From Nitzschia sp. pyKryTriq1 (taxonomy: Eukaryota; Bacillariophyta; Bacillariophyceae; Bacillariales; Bacillariaceae), in the NCBI GenBank assembly GCA_956465555.1, contig OY101126.1:1282501-1346500 (forward strand): a stretch of DNA of 64,000 nt, written 5' to 3'. Of this stretch, positions 29,813 through 40,192 are shown in pieces (within the stretch, counting starts at the first letter, position 1; each line of letters starts with the position of its first letter). A program made the translations under genes and the position numbers. The notes under the pieces were generated by a model. The model searched no databases, was not told where the DNA came from, and saw nothing but the letters and a program-made list of their open reading frames with translations.

Positions 29813-30451
29813 ATGTCACCATTCGTTCCAGCCACTTTTGGATCCATCCGCATGATTCTCTCAACCTTTCGTTGCTTGAAGTCATGCCGCTTGGTTTTCC
29901 TTGGCGTCATTCTGATCTTGAATGCAACTCGTCCCTGGCGATCGGCACAGCAGCAGCAAGGTGTGCTGATTTCTCGAGACTTTGTGACGGGTGCGGATGA
30001 GGAGGGTGCCCTTTCTTATGGGGGTTATACAAGTACCCCACAGCCGACAACCTTCGAATGGTGTTTTAGTCTGAATAAAGCCAGTAGAAACGTCCTGATT
30101 CAGCATGGCTTGTTGGAGGTGCTGGTGATCATCCCATCGTACACACTTTTGCTGGGGTCTCAGCTAGTTGCGACAAACTGCCCCGAAATTCTATGCTACC
30201 TGCCAGTCTGGACGGCAATGTTTGATGTCATCGAGACAGTCACTCGCTTGGCGGCTGTGGCATCTTATCATTATATTTCTATCGATTCTTCCACACCATT
30301 TGGGTGGACTCCCAATGCGTTCCATCTTGTCATTGCTAGCGCGGCCACTCAATTCAAAGTGGCGGGGTTTTGCTTATCTCTAGCCTTGGTGATGATCTAC
30401 GGTATCAAAGCACATTTCCAACAATCAAAAGAAGGACCAAAACAATCCTAG
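29813..30451 (+). CDS. Hypothetical four-helix membrane protein
   Basis: ATG 29813, 212 aa; the alternative ATG at residue 14 is also plausible. Four hydrophobic segments are visible: LVFLGVILILNA (about 28-40), VLVIIPSYTLLLGSQLV (about 102-118), a long segment around YLPVWTAMFDVIETVTRLAAV (about 127-150) and KVAGFCLSLALVMIYGI (about 182-198). No recognised domain. The stop is only 54 bp from the stop of the convergent helicase gene, so their 3' UTRs probably overlap. Confidence 0.55.
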   Translation: MSPFVPATFGSIRMILSTFRCLKSCRLVFLGVILILNATRPWRSAQQQQGVLISRDFVTGADEEGALSYGGYTSTPQPTTFEWCFSLNKASRNVLIQHGLLEVLVIIPSYTLLLGSQLVATNCPEILCYLPVWTAMFDVIETVTRLAAVASYHYISIDSSTPFGWTPNAFHLVIASAATQFKVAGFCLSLALVMIYGIKAHFQQSKEGPKQS

Positions 30452-30505
30452 AGATACATGCGACTAGTCGATTGTGGTGGGTCTTTTTCATTATCGCTTC
30501 CATTT

Positions 30506-33500
30506 TTATTCTTCGGCCAGCAACTGTCTCACAACATTCATCAATTCTTTGGTGTCCTCCTGCTCTTTTTGCCTTGCCAAGTCGTCATCGTCGTCACCAT
30601 GTTCTCCTCCATTGCTGTTGTTTCCTCGAGAGATTTGCTGCAGTAGACTTTGATCAAGTTCGTCCCGCAAAGCCAAGAGAAGTACGGCACCAGCCACTGA
30701 TTTTTCACCAATTTTGAATTTGAGCCATCTATCTAGGACTATTGCATTCTTGACAATCTCGAGCTCTCCACTAAACAAGAGAAGGGCATACCGAGAGACA
30801 AAATTCACTTCACTCAGAAATACTTCGCCCCCCGACCGATTATTCCCTGTACCCAAGCTTCGATGTTTGTTATGATAGACGGCGTATGCGTCCTTTCCTG
30901 TTTCGGCGGCCTTTTGGACTCGCGTACTCTGAAAGGATTGCATTTGGGGGCGGCAAACATCGCCGCCCTTGGTCAAGAGACGGCCACCTTTGGGCCCACC
31001 TTTTCGTGGCCGCATCAATGTACACACATTTGGATACAACCCAGCCACCAAACAGCAGCTTGTCAAGAGTGCATCGTCCTGAAACTGATTTTGTGGTAGC
31101 CGATTGTTGGAGCGACCCGAGCCGCCAGAGGAATGAGAGACAAACCCAGCGTCGATCAACAAGTCCAGGTACTGTTTTCGCAATTCTTGCATTTCCTTGA
31201 GCGCTACATGGTCCAAAGCATTTTGGCAGGCAAAATCAAAGCGTTCTTTATCGCTGGATCGCTTGGCCCACTCTCGATAACACGCAATGGCCGCGATCAA
31301 GTCTCCCTTGACAGTCCCCCCTCGCCAATCTTTTCCACCGAATCCGCCTTCAATCAAGCGGGCTCTAGCTTGGAATGCGAGTTCATAGTCTCGATCCACA
31401 ATAATAGATTTTTTGTTTTGGGGAACATTCTTGAAATAGAAACAAGACTTGCTACAGGACAAGGTCGCCGCAATCGTCAAGGCTCCCTCCAAACATTCCA
31501 AAATGCAACCCACAATCAGTGTTTTCCCCACTTTGGCATCCATGGGCAGTCGCGACAAACGAAATCCCAGAGGAGTCAAGCGATATAGCGGGCAGTCGCG
31601 AGTCAAATCGACCACATGCAGGGCATCCACGTCCAATAAATGTTGACATGCTTGCTCCACATTCAAAGTAGGTGGGGGTTCGGGAACTTGGGACAAGAGT
31701 TTGAGAGGATTGGCTCCTTTGGGAAAGTTGGCAAGAGCCTCTCCTTGAAGTTCATCACGACGTTGCTCATACAACAAGCAAAGCTGCAAAATCAATTCGT
31801 CCAACGGCGTTCGAATCATTTCCGGAGGCGTTTGGGCGGGTAGATGACGTTCGAAAAATTGTCGAGAGTAGAGTTTGTAGCACACCCCGGCAGTGGTTCT
31901 TCCGGCACGACCTGCTCGTTGCTGGGCCGAGGCGTGACTGGTCCAGACCGTGACGAGCTCTTTGATTCGGCTGGAGGAATTGTATCGCGATTCTTTGACA
32001 CGCCCTGCATCAATCACATGCGAGACATCGGGAATGGTAATACTCGTTTCGGCAATGTTGGTGGCCAAGACGATTTTGACGCTTCCCATCGGAGCAGGTT
32101 CAAAAATCACTTGCTGGGATCCTCTTGGAATCCCCGAGTGTAGTTTGTAGATCTGAAGTGCATCTTTTGACAGCGGGAGGTCATTCGCTCCTCGCGTTAG
32201 GACCCGGAAGGACGCTTCAATCTCGGCCTTGCCCGGAAGAAAGACCAAAATGGCTCCATTGGTCCGAGTTTTACTTGTAGTACTGCTGGTGCTGCTATTT
32301 TTGGTAGTGATGGAAAGGTCTCCGTCCGCTTGCTGTTTGCGTATAATAGATGCAATCAAGCTTTGGACAAAGAAATAATCAATGACATCCGTAGCTCGCG
32401 GCGACAATGGGATGCTGCTTTTTTCATCTTCTTCCTTCTTCTCGTCGTCCATTAGTAGTTGATCATGATAGTTTTGAATTTGTTTTCCACCCGCCAATCG
32501 TTGACAATCTTCCAACCACATGGTTTCGACTGGAAAGGTTCGTCCAGGAATATTCAGCACTAATGGTTTTTGATGAGGAAATGCGGCAGCAAAATAGTCG
32601 ACGAACAACTGAGCGGACGCCGTGGCCGACATGAGAATGAGTCTCAAGTGTGGATTTCGTGGCAAGGCGGCGCGTAGCAATGTGAGCAAAAAATCAGTCT
32701 CGACATTGCGTTCGTGAACTTCATCGACAATAATATGTGTAATATCCTTGAGAGGAGGCGATGATGGTGCTTTTGGATCTGGACCTGAAGTGTGCGGCGA
32801 CGTCGCCGTAGTCAGCATTCGTCTCAATAAAATCCCCACGGTACAATAGACAATTTGTGTCGTTTCCTCGGCAATGGCACGGTCCAATCGCACATGATGT
32901 CCGACGATGGATCCTGGCTTTCCTGGCAAGGGCGAGTTCATTTCTTGGGCGACACGTCGTGCCAAGGCGGTGGCCGCCACACGGCGGGGTTGTGTCACAA
33001 GAATATTCGTGTAGGAGCCGCAGGAGGATGATGCTGATGATGAATTACAAGCTTGGAGTCCCTGCCAGAGAAATTGAGGTACTTGCGTGGATTTGCCACA
33101 TCCTGTCGCACCGCAAATGATGACCACACGGTGATCTTGAACCGCTTGCAAGATTTCCAAACGAGATTCAGCCGCGGGTAACTTGGAAGGCGTTTCCGAC
33201 AAGGGAGGCAAGGAATCCAAATGATCCGAAAAGGTGGGATGGGGGGCGGGTAGATTTATGCCTGACGACGGTCGTTTTCTTTGGCGCCTTGGATACTGCT
33301 GCTGCTTGGCATAGGCTTGTTTGACAGCGTCCAAAGGATCGATAGTAGTGGTTGGTTCTCCTCCTGCTGTCGAAGATTGTCTTGGCGTTTCGTGGTTGAC
33401 CTTGCTGGATGTTTCTTTTTCCTGCTGTTGCTGGTCTTTGCATCGGTCATCAGCAGCAGACGCTGGACTAGAACTAGAACTAGAAGTGGCAGTCACATAG

Positions 33501-34216
33501 AGACTGGTGCCATCATCAATGCCTGCTAGATTGGTTTCCAAATTGATTTCTTGTGGAATACCATTGATTTCCTTCAAGACAAAGACTCGGACCGGCTTGT
33601 TCTTTTTCATTCGCAACTTGTTTTGGGCTTGGATCAACAATTCTGGAATGGTGGTGGCCTTGGGAAGGACTAGAACTTTTTTGGTGCCCGATTTGAATTT
33701 CTGATTCATTTTGGATTTCTTATCCTTGCTGCCTCCGTTCTTGTTGCCACTGCTGTAGATCGCTTCAACGAGTTCGACACGGGCTTTTCCATCTACTATA
33801 GCAGCATCTCCTATGGTTGTTGTAGGCAAAGAAGTAGATGAAGCAGAAGTGACTGCTTCGGCTGCAGGAGGTTGGCCTTCGCCATCTTCTTGTTCAGGAA
33901 TAATACTGCCGACTACTGATCCTACTCCTACTCCTAGTACACCATTGACTTGTTTCTTGACTCGTTCTCGTTCATAGGTTTCCACCAATTGGTTGACAAA
34001 TCGTTTTCGTTCTCGCTTGACATCATGTTCGGACGAAGTATTGGTAGTAGCATCATCGTTGCTGTTCCTCGTGCCTTGTGTCCTTTTTCGTCGTCGTTTC
34101 ATCAAACAATCAATGAGCAGCGTTTCGACAGCATCCGACAGCGACGCCCGGCCTCCCCCTTTGATATTGCTATTGCTGTTGTCTCTGCTACTGCTGTTGC
34201 TGCTGCTGCGGCTCAT
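30506..34216 (-). CDS. DEAH-box RNA helicase with N-terminal ubiquitin-like segment
   Basis: ATG 34216 to TAA 30506, 1236 aa, single exon. An N-terminal Ser/Asn/Arg-rich part is followed at about 180-245 by a compact segment (KVLVLPKATTIPELLIQAQN ... GTSLYVTAT) resembling a ubiquitin-like fold. The helicase core has Walker A GATGCGKST at about 370-378, motif II DEVH (about 498), motif III SAT, and motif VI QRAGRAGRT. HA2 (winged-helix, ratchet) and OB-fold domains follow. This is the DHX/Prp2-like superfamily 2 layout, closest in organisation to the DHX29/36/57 group. Likely role: 3'-5' unwinding of RNA in translation, splicing or decay; the exact subfamily cannot be fixed by eye. Confidence 0.9.
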   Translation of the reverse strand: MSRSSSNSSSRDNSNSNIKGGGRASLSDAVETLLIDCLMKRRRKRTQGTRNSNDDATTNTSSEHDVKRERKRFVNQLVETYERERVKKQVNGVLGVGVGSVVGSIIPEQEDGEGQPPAAEAVTSASSTSLPTTTIGDAAIVDGKARVELVEAIYSSGNKNGGSKDKKSKMNQKFKSGTKKVLVLPKATTIPELLIQAQNKLRMKKNKPVRVFVLKEINGIPQEINLETNLAGIDDGTSLYVTATSSSSSSPASAADDRCKDQQQQEKETSSKVNHETPRQSSTAGGEPTTTIDPLDAVKQAYAKQQQYPRRQRKRPSSGINLPAPHPTFSDHLDSLPPLSETPSKLPAAESRLEILQAVQDHRVVIICGATGCGKSTQVPQFLWQGLQACNSSSASSSCGSYTNILVTQPRRVAATALARRVAQEMNSPLPGKPGSIVGHHVRLDRAIAEETTQIVYCTVGILLRRMLTTATSPHTSGPDPKAPSSPPLKDITHIIVDEVHERNVETDFLLTLLRAALPRNPHLRLILMSATASAQLFVDYFAAAFPHQKPLVLNIPGRTFPVETMWLEDCQRLAGGKQIQNYHDQLLMDDEKKEEDEKSSIPLSPRATDVIDYFFVQSLIASIIRKQQADGDLSITTKNSSTSSTTSKTRTNGAILVFLPGKAEIEASFRVLTRGANDLPLSKDALQIYKLHSGIPRGSQQVIFEPAPMGSVKIVLATNIAETSITIPDVSHVIDAGRVKESRYNSSSRIKELVTVWTSHASAQQRAGRAGRTTAGVCYKLYSRQFFERHLPAQTPPEMIRTPLDELILQLCLLYEQRRDELQGEALANFPKGANPLKLLSQVPEPPPTLNVEQACQHLLDVDALHVVDLTRDCPLYRLTPLGFRLSRLPMDAKVGKTLIVGCILECLEGALTIAATLSCSKSCFYFKNVPQNKKSIIVDRDYELAFQARARLIEGGFGGKDWRGGTVKGDLIAAIACYREWAKRSSDKERFDFACQNALDHVALKEMQELRKQYLDLLIDAGFVSHSSGGSGRSNNRLPQNQFQDDALLTSCCLVAGLYPNVCTLMRPRKGGPKGGRLLTKGGDVCRPQMQSFQSTRVQKAAETGKDAYAVYHNKHRSLGTGNNRSGGEVFLSEVNFVSRYALLLFSGELEIVKNAIVLDRWLKFKIGEKSVAGAVLLLALRDELDQSLLQQISRGNNSNGGEHGDDDDDLARQKEQEDTKELMNVVRQLLAEE

Positions 34217-34376
34217 ACTACCGGTATTGCTGTATCATACTGTAAAGTGATCATGAAAATTAAAACAGCTCTTTTAACGGATAACTAAGGAGGAATTAGT
34301 AGAGGAGAACAGTTCTCCAATTCCTCCAAGTCCACGATACGCGATAGCGCTAGTAGAATAATACAAAAATAAATAA

Positions 34377-34561
34377 TACGCGATAGCGCTAGTAGAGTAA
34401 TAATGAAAATAACGCGTGTTTCTACCGTAGTGGTCAGAAATATTATTATCAACAATAATACGCGATAGCGCTAGTAGAGTAATAATGAAAATAACGCGTG
34501 TTTCTACCGTAGTGGTCAGAAATATTATTTTCAACAATAATACGCGATAGCGCTAGTAGAG
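34377..34561. repeat. 82-bp tandem repeat, interrupted by an LTR element
   Basis: Units begin TACGCGATAGCGCTAGTAG at 34377, 34459 and 34541 (exact 82-bp period), with a degenerate partial copy at about 34338. The third unit is cut at GTAGAG (34561) and resumes at 35468-35500 with GTAGAGTAATAATGAAAATA, so the retroelement landed inside the array. Confidence 0.9.
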
Positions 34562-34694
34562 TGTTAAAATACTGAGGTAATGAGCCTAGTATTTGGGCGA
34601 ATAGTGTTTTAACGTTTCCTAAAATGGAATTATTAAAATTGTGAGCTTTTCGTTATGGGTATTCTGAGGGGAATGGATTCTTTTCATTCTCCCA
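34562..34694 (-). repeat. Truncated 3' LTR
   Basis: 133 bp identical to 35162-35294, offset exactly 600 bp. It lacks the first 173 bp of the LTR. Confidence 0.88.
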
Positions 34695-35119
34695 ATAAGG
34701 ACTCCCTCTTGGTCGTTGTCCCATCCGAACTCGGCCGATCGCATCTTCAACATCGCGATAAATTGGTAGAGTTCTTCCGGAATGCAGTTGAACTGCTCCT
34801 TCTCCAATGAGCGCGTAGCGTTTTCGTAGTACTTTTGCCCTTCCTTGTCGTGGAAGTTGATTGGTCCAACGAACGCTTGTCCTGGAGTAAGGGCGAATGC
34901 GAATGCTGGCGGTGGTGGCGGAGGCATTTGTATCCCCGCACCGACTGCACCTTGGTTCGCTTGATTCGCTTGGGCGTTTGCGCCTTGGTTCGCTCCACCG
35001 CCTTGGGGTGGAGCTCCTTGGGCACCGGCTTGCTCTTCGGCTGCAGCTGGTGCCGGGTTATCTTCAGGTTCATCATCATCCCCTCGAACGGGGTTGCGTC
35101 GTGTAGACACTCCAACCAT
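34619..35119 (-). pseudogene. Truncated gag fragment of the LTR element
   Basis: ATG 35119 opens 43 bp inside the 5' LTR. The 166-codon frame has a Pro/Ala/Gln/Gly-rich N-terminus (QGANAQANQANQGAVG), then a gag-like segment (GPINFHDKEGQKYYENATRS ... EELYQFIAMLKMRSAEFGW) as in diatom copia gag proteins. It runs across the deletion junction near 34695 into 3' LTR sequence, so the last 25 or so residues are not gag. Confidence 0.7.
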
Positions 35120-35161
35120 GTTTATAGTTACTGTTGATCAGTTCTTAGCGCAGAGGAAGCG

Positions 35162-35467
35162 TGTTAAAATACTGAGGTAATGAGCCTAGTATTTGGGCGA
35201 ATAGTGTTTTAACGTTTCCTAAAATGGAATTATTAAAATTGTGAGCTTTTCGTTATGGGTATTCTGAGGGGAATGGATTCTTTTCATTCTCCCATGGATC
35301 TCCTCCGATATTCTTCGAGCCTCTTTTCATAACGAAGGGGTTCTTCGAAAGCCTCCGAAGAGTTCTCCAAACGTGCACCATTCGTATTCGGAATGCTCCG
35401 GTTAATCCCACTCTGAGTCGTGAGAGTGACTCGAATCCTCAGAGCTCATTACCTGATTATTCTTACA
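35162..35467 (-). repeat. Complete 5' LTR
   Basis: The minus-strand LTR starts TGTAAG and ends TTAACA (TG...CA). Bases 35162-35294 are repeated exactly at 34562-34694. Confidence 0.8.
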
Positions 35468-35552
35468 GTAGAGTAATAATGAAAATAACGCGTGGTGTTA
35501 TTTCTTCCCGTGATAATGATATTAAAATACTATGTTAGTACAGTAGTTAGTT

Positions 35553-36286
35553 CTACTTTTTTGACGCCTGCTCTTTGCACTTTGAGGAACAGTACTTGAT
35601 TCTCTCATCAGCATCATCTTGCAAGGAGTTGCTGTCAACACATAAATGATGCACCGGCAGACCACAATTGCGGCATCGAAAGGATCCGTTGCCTTCGAGC
35701 TGGAATTGTGGCCAGCCACATCCAACAATAGCGCAGCGACCTTTACGGCGACCATTAACATCTGCTGTCGGGAATTCCCGTCTCAGAAAAGCAATATGGC
35801 GCTTGTAGTCTTCGTTCTCCTTGTCGTCTGGTAGGGCTTTTGCTAGATCCGCGAATGCATCCCCGTTGTTGGTAGTAGTAGTAGTAGTAGTAGTGCGGCG
35901 GCGGCTTCGTGCTCGTCTCTTCTTCAAAGTAGCAGTAGCACCAGTATTAGTAGCAGTAGCAGTAGTGGCAGCAGACTTCTTTGTTTCAGTAGTACTAGTA
36001 GTAGTACTAGTAGCAGTACTCTTCTTCCCGACTTTCTTCGTCCCCGATCTTTTACACATGTCGCTGCAATAGACAGCCTCATCATTCTCTCCAAGGTCGC
36101 CTACGTGGAGCTTGTAGCGACTTTTCTTCTTTGCTGCGCAGTGGCGATGAACAAACTTCTCGCACTCTTTGCCGCAGCAATAATTGAGCAGAGGAAGGAA
36201 CGGAGACACGCACGGATCCACTCCGCATTTTCCGGTGCGGAAGTACCGTGGATCCGCGGTTTTTATTTTCTTTTGCCTGTGCTCCT

Positions 36287-36322
<36 letters not shown>

Positions 36323-39098
36323 CATAGTCGTCAGGTAGAGGCACATTCATGTCGTCTGAGTCTTCATTTCCGGGCAGTACACGTTTTGATGTTGTTGGTT
36401 GTTGCATCTTTTCGTCGTGCTGCTGTTTCTCGCCGCCGCTCGTTCCACCACCACCATTATTATTATTATTGCTGTTGTCATGTTGTCGCTCCTGTTGCTG
36501 TGTTTCGCCGCCGCTCGTTCCACCACCACCAATATTATTATTATTATTATTGCTGTTGTCATGTTGTCGCTCCTGTTGCTGTGTTTCGCCGCCGCTCGTC
36601 CCACCATCACCATCACCACCATCATTATTATCATTGCTGTTGTCGTGTTGTCGCTCCTGTTGTTGTGTTTCGCCGCCGCTCGTTCCAACACCACCATTAT
36701 TATCATGTTGTCGCTGCCTCTGCTGGGCCCTCTTCGCCTGCCGGTGTGGGTAGAGAACCCTTTCCTGCCGTACATTCCTCCGAGTGAACTTGTGAGCACG
36801 GGCTTTGTTCCGACCTGTCGCCCCCTTCAATTTTGCTTTGTCCGAATCAGTGCCATGTTTTGAAATGACGCTTCGACTTGTTTTATTGGACCAAGTCCCA
36901 AGCGTATACGTCAGGGGATCCACCTTGCTTTGGACGAAGCAGTACGCCACGTGTGATTTGAGAAACTGGACGCATTTATCGTAAATAACGTCCAGTTCTG
37001 CTTCTGACACTGCAGTATTAGTAGGGAGGTCGAGACCATTTTCCAAAAACTTGAAGATTGGGTTCCACTGAGTCTGGAACATTTTTCTCAGATTCGTCGG
37101 GATTTTGTCTGCGCTAAGCTTTCGAAATGGCAGTACAACTTCCGTTCCATCGACCGACACCGACTGACCCAGCAACCAAAATCTTAGACCACTCCGCAAG
37201 TTGGCTTTGGGAAACTCAAAATCTCGTGGCACATAGTTGTAGCGACCATCGTAGTAGTACGTGTTGATTGTAGTAGTCTGATGATTTTCCTGTTGTGTGC
37301 GTTGGTCGGCAGTCTTCTTCCCCCCTTGCCCTTGTTGTTCGGCCACACGATTATAATCTTCACGCAAAAGATCCATTTGCTTTGTATTCGACACGTGGAA
37401 TTCGTCTAAAATTTGTTTCAAACGCTCCCCAGTCACATGGCCGGACTCCCATGCTTTTCGTTCGATTGCGTTTTCTACAGCTTTTACAAGATCGTCGCTT
37501 CTGCTAGCAAAGGAATTCAGTAGCCCACTGACCGCCTGAAGAATGTCTTTCAACTGCCGAGCAAGAGATACATGTGGTGGAATCCCAGTGGCTTGGGTCA
37601 TAACACCTGGCGTTGGATCCAGAGTGACAAGCTTTCTGAGTTCACTAAGCAGAGGCTCATCGTGGAGGATGGCCAATTTTGTGAAGGCATGACCGGGGTA
37701 TTCGACCATGACAGCAGCAATTTCGCGTGAATGATATACCAGACATGGGAGACAACGCAGCAACAGCCCCAGTGGGTTTTTGGTTGGCTCACTACTGTAG
37801 GCTTCGAGTATTGGCCCATATAGCATGTGCATGGCTTTCTTTACATGCTCATTCTCATATATATTCGGAACATTCCAGTGTGGGGGAAGAGAGTCAAAAT
37901 CTGGATCGTTAGGACTTACTCCACGAAGAACTCTACCAAGATATTCATCTCCTGTCTTGGCAAAATGCCAATACACATCCATCACGTCACCCATTGACCA
38001 GTCACCCCGACGAGCTATGCTAGGAAGAGAGGGGGGGGCCGTGGTCCCTGACACAGCGTGGGTGGCGGCACCCTTGCGGAGGCCGTAGGGGTTGAATCTG
38101 TCAAATCGCATCATCATTTCAACTTCAACTTGGTGCAGATCAACGATTCCGAAGAGCTGCTCGCAGTACTTGGTAGATGCAGTCCCGAATTTCGCCGACT
38201 TCGATAGAAATATTCTCTCTGACGTACTGAGCCGCTCGCAATCCATGGCAGCCCAGACCGCCATGCCAGTCCACCAGCATTTACGCCAATCTTTCTCGTT
38301 GGCATAGATATTCTTTTCGTTCAGAAACTCACCATTCTTGTCCGACTTGGAATCGTCATATTTGGCCATAATTGAGTCTGATGCTCCGAGCTTGAAGTTG
38401 TGAAGGCACAATGGATCAATCGAGGCTGATCGAGCCATACAGTTCCATTGCGAAATGGTCCAAAACCAGACCATGATATTGCTTGACTCAATAGACCAAG
38501 TGAGAAGGCGGCCATACAACTCTTCAGTAATAGGGTCGGCTGCATGCTCATCTACTTCCCCATTTTTCCTGGCGATGGCGTGCTTTTTCTTGAAACCTCC
38601 AAGGTACTTGTCCATCTCGTCAAAGAAGGCTCGAGGCAGGAGTTCTCCTGCGGTTTTGGAGCCCCAAAGAATCGAATCTCGATATTTGCGAACGTCCTGC
38701 ACGCTTTTAATTTGACCATTCTCCTTCCGCTCTGTGGACATGAGAAAGTGTAGAACAAATTTGGTGTTGAGACCTTTGTACATAAGGTCTTCCTTGTACC
38801 GCCCATAATAAAACTTGACTTCATCTTGGAGATCAGTTGTAGAAACTTGTTTTACACCGATATCATAGTACTCTGGACAATTGTCCCGCCAAAACTTGGT
38901 GATTCGGGCAATGCGGCACCGATAATCCTTTCTGCACTTGTCGTCTAGACCAAGTTTCATTATGTCGGTATATTGCTGTTGGTATTCGTGACTAGTCACG
39001 AGATCATCACCCAATATAGTTGCATCTTCATCTGCCTCCCGCTGATTCGGAAGGATACGCCCACTGCTATGAGCTCGAGTGCTTCTAGTACCAGCCAT
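35553..39098 (-). CDS. Crypton-like tyrosine recombinase with two C-terminal zinc fingers
   Basis: ATG 39098, 1181 aa, intact. Residues about 55-170 look like the helical core-binding part of a tyrosine recombinase. The catalytic part has the first Arg in CMARSASIDPL (223), Lys candidates in SKSDKNGE (251/254) followed by the Crypton-like IYANEKDW, the second box RFNPYGLRKGAATHAV with Arg341, and GDWSMGDVMDVYWHF with a tyrosine candidate at 376 or 386. A long Gln/Asn/Asp/Gly linker (about 780-930) contains four GGxTSGGETQQQERQHDNSN repeats. The C-terminus has two Cys/His clusters at about 970-1030 and 1110-1175 (CxxC, HHLC, YCSxxC), PHD/RING-like zinc binding. Cryptons are DNA transposons moving by a tyrosine recombinase; a stramenopile group (CryptonS) is known. 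It could also be a domesticated derivative. Confidence 0.75.
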
Positions 39099-39225
39099 GA
39101 TGATGTCGTTGTTTCTTGTGGTTCTGAGATGAAATACTAATGATAACAGTACCGTACATGTACATTACCAGTAGTACTGTAGGCAAGCACTGAGAAAGCG
39201 TGCTGAATGTGCGTTGCAGAGAGGA

Positions 39226-39322
39226 GCGAGGCGATGATGATGTGTTCTTTTCTTCCACGCGATAATTGTACGCGAGGCGATGATGACATGATGTGTTCTT
39301 TCTTCCACGCGATAATTGTACG
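39226..39322. repeat. Direct repeat pair beside the Crypton 5' end
   Basis: GCGAGGCGATGATGA then TGTGTTCTTT then TTCCACGCGATAATTGTACG occurs at 39226-39272 and again at 39272-39322 with a small insertion. Confidence 0.8.
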
Positions 39323-39348
39323 TGTTGACAAGTTCTACTGCGTTCCTA

Positions 39349-39519
39349 CGGAAAAATAAAACAGATTCTTTTAATTTTCCGGAACTACCACTCGGTAGCA
39401 TCGATTTTACCGTGAAATATCGCGCATTAATATCTGGTTTCTACCCGAGGTAGAAATGGAAAAATAAAAGAATCTGTTTTAATGCTGACGTGGGGGCCTA
39501 TTTCTGTTTTATTTTTCCG
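39349..39519. repeat. MITE-like inverted repeat, about 171 bp
   Basis: The left end CGGAAAAATAAAACAGA (39349-39365) is the exact reverse complement of the right end (39503-39519). A further internal copy (GGAAAAATAAAAG at 39458) makes the right half nested. No clear target duplication was seen. Confidence 0.65.
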
Positions 39520-40192
39520 GAAGACTGTACAGTACGTTATTATCTTCTGATGCATGGACGAAAAGGAGTGTACGCAATTACTGGTACCGGTACAAGTATC
39601 TTACGTATCGAGTATCGAATATGTGCCTAAAATACTCGTACGGTATGAGTACCAGAGATACCGGTACAGTATGATACATACATCATGCAACATGATGTGT
39701 TGCCAATACCAGGTTATGAGCCTAGATTCGGTCGTAGAGTGTTGTTTGAGGGGCCAGCCAGCACACACGTACGGACAGATCCATCCAGGATAACTTCGAG
39801 CCAGCGGTCTTCATCCTCGACCAAGCCAGGCGGCAGTGGCAATCAGACAGAGAATAAGGGCCTGTACGCGAGCACCGGTACTTGAACTTGTACGTTTTAA
39901 TCGCACCCTCGGTTCGTCTGTCCGGCTTACGTACCTATGCACGTTAACATACTGTGCCAGAATGACCGTTGAGGCGCAGCGATGTGACCGGCGCGAGATC
40001 CGTTGAATAAGATGCGCGCTCGTGAGGATTGAGGATGCTGTGCATCGATCGGCGACCATGATGCGATGCGACGCGATGATGATCGGCGGCACCGCATAGT
40101 AGTAAGTAGCATCGGCAATCGTCGCTCTTTGCTATCGGTATTATTCCAGGGACTTGACTTGTATTGAATAACAATAAGAATCCAATCACATC
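39520..40192. other. Intergenic region upstream of the 4,6-dehydratase
   Basis: A GTAC/CCGGTAC-rich stretch at about 39575-39690 is followed by ordinary sequence to the ATG at 40193. No gene was seen. Confidence 0.5.

Larger units (their letters stand above)
34562..35467 (-). mobile_element. Deleted Ty1/copia-like LTR retrotransposon
   Basis: On the minus strand a full 5' LTR (35467-35162, TGTAAGAATAAT...TTTTAACA, 306 bp) is followed by a gag start. A 3' LTR remnant (34694-34562, 133 bp) is identical to the last 133 bp of the 5' LTR. The element is flanked by GTAGAG on both sides (34556-34561 and 35468-35473), a 6-bp target duplication inside an 82-bp host repeat. Most of gag, all of pol and the first part of the 3' LTR are missing, so it is non-autonomous and arose by one internal deletion. 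The identical LTR portions imply recent insertion. Confidence 0.85.
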
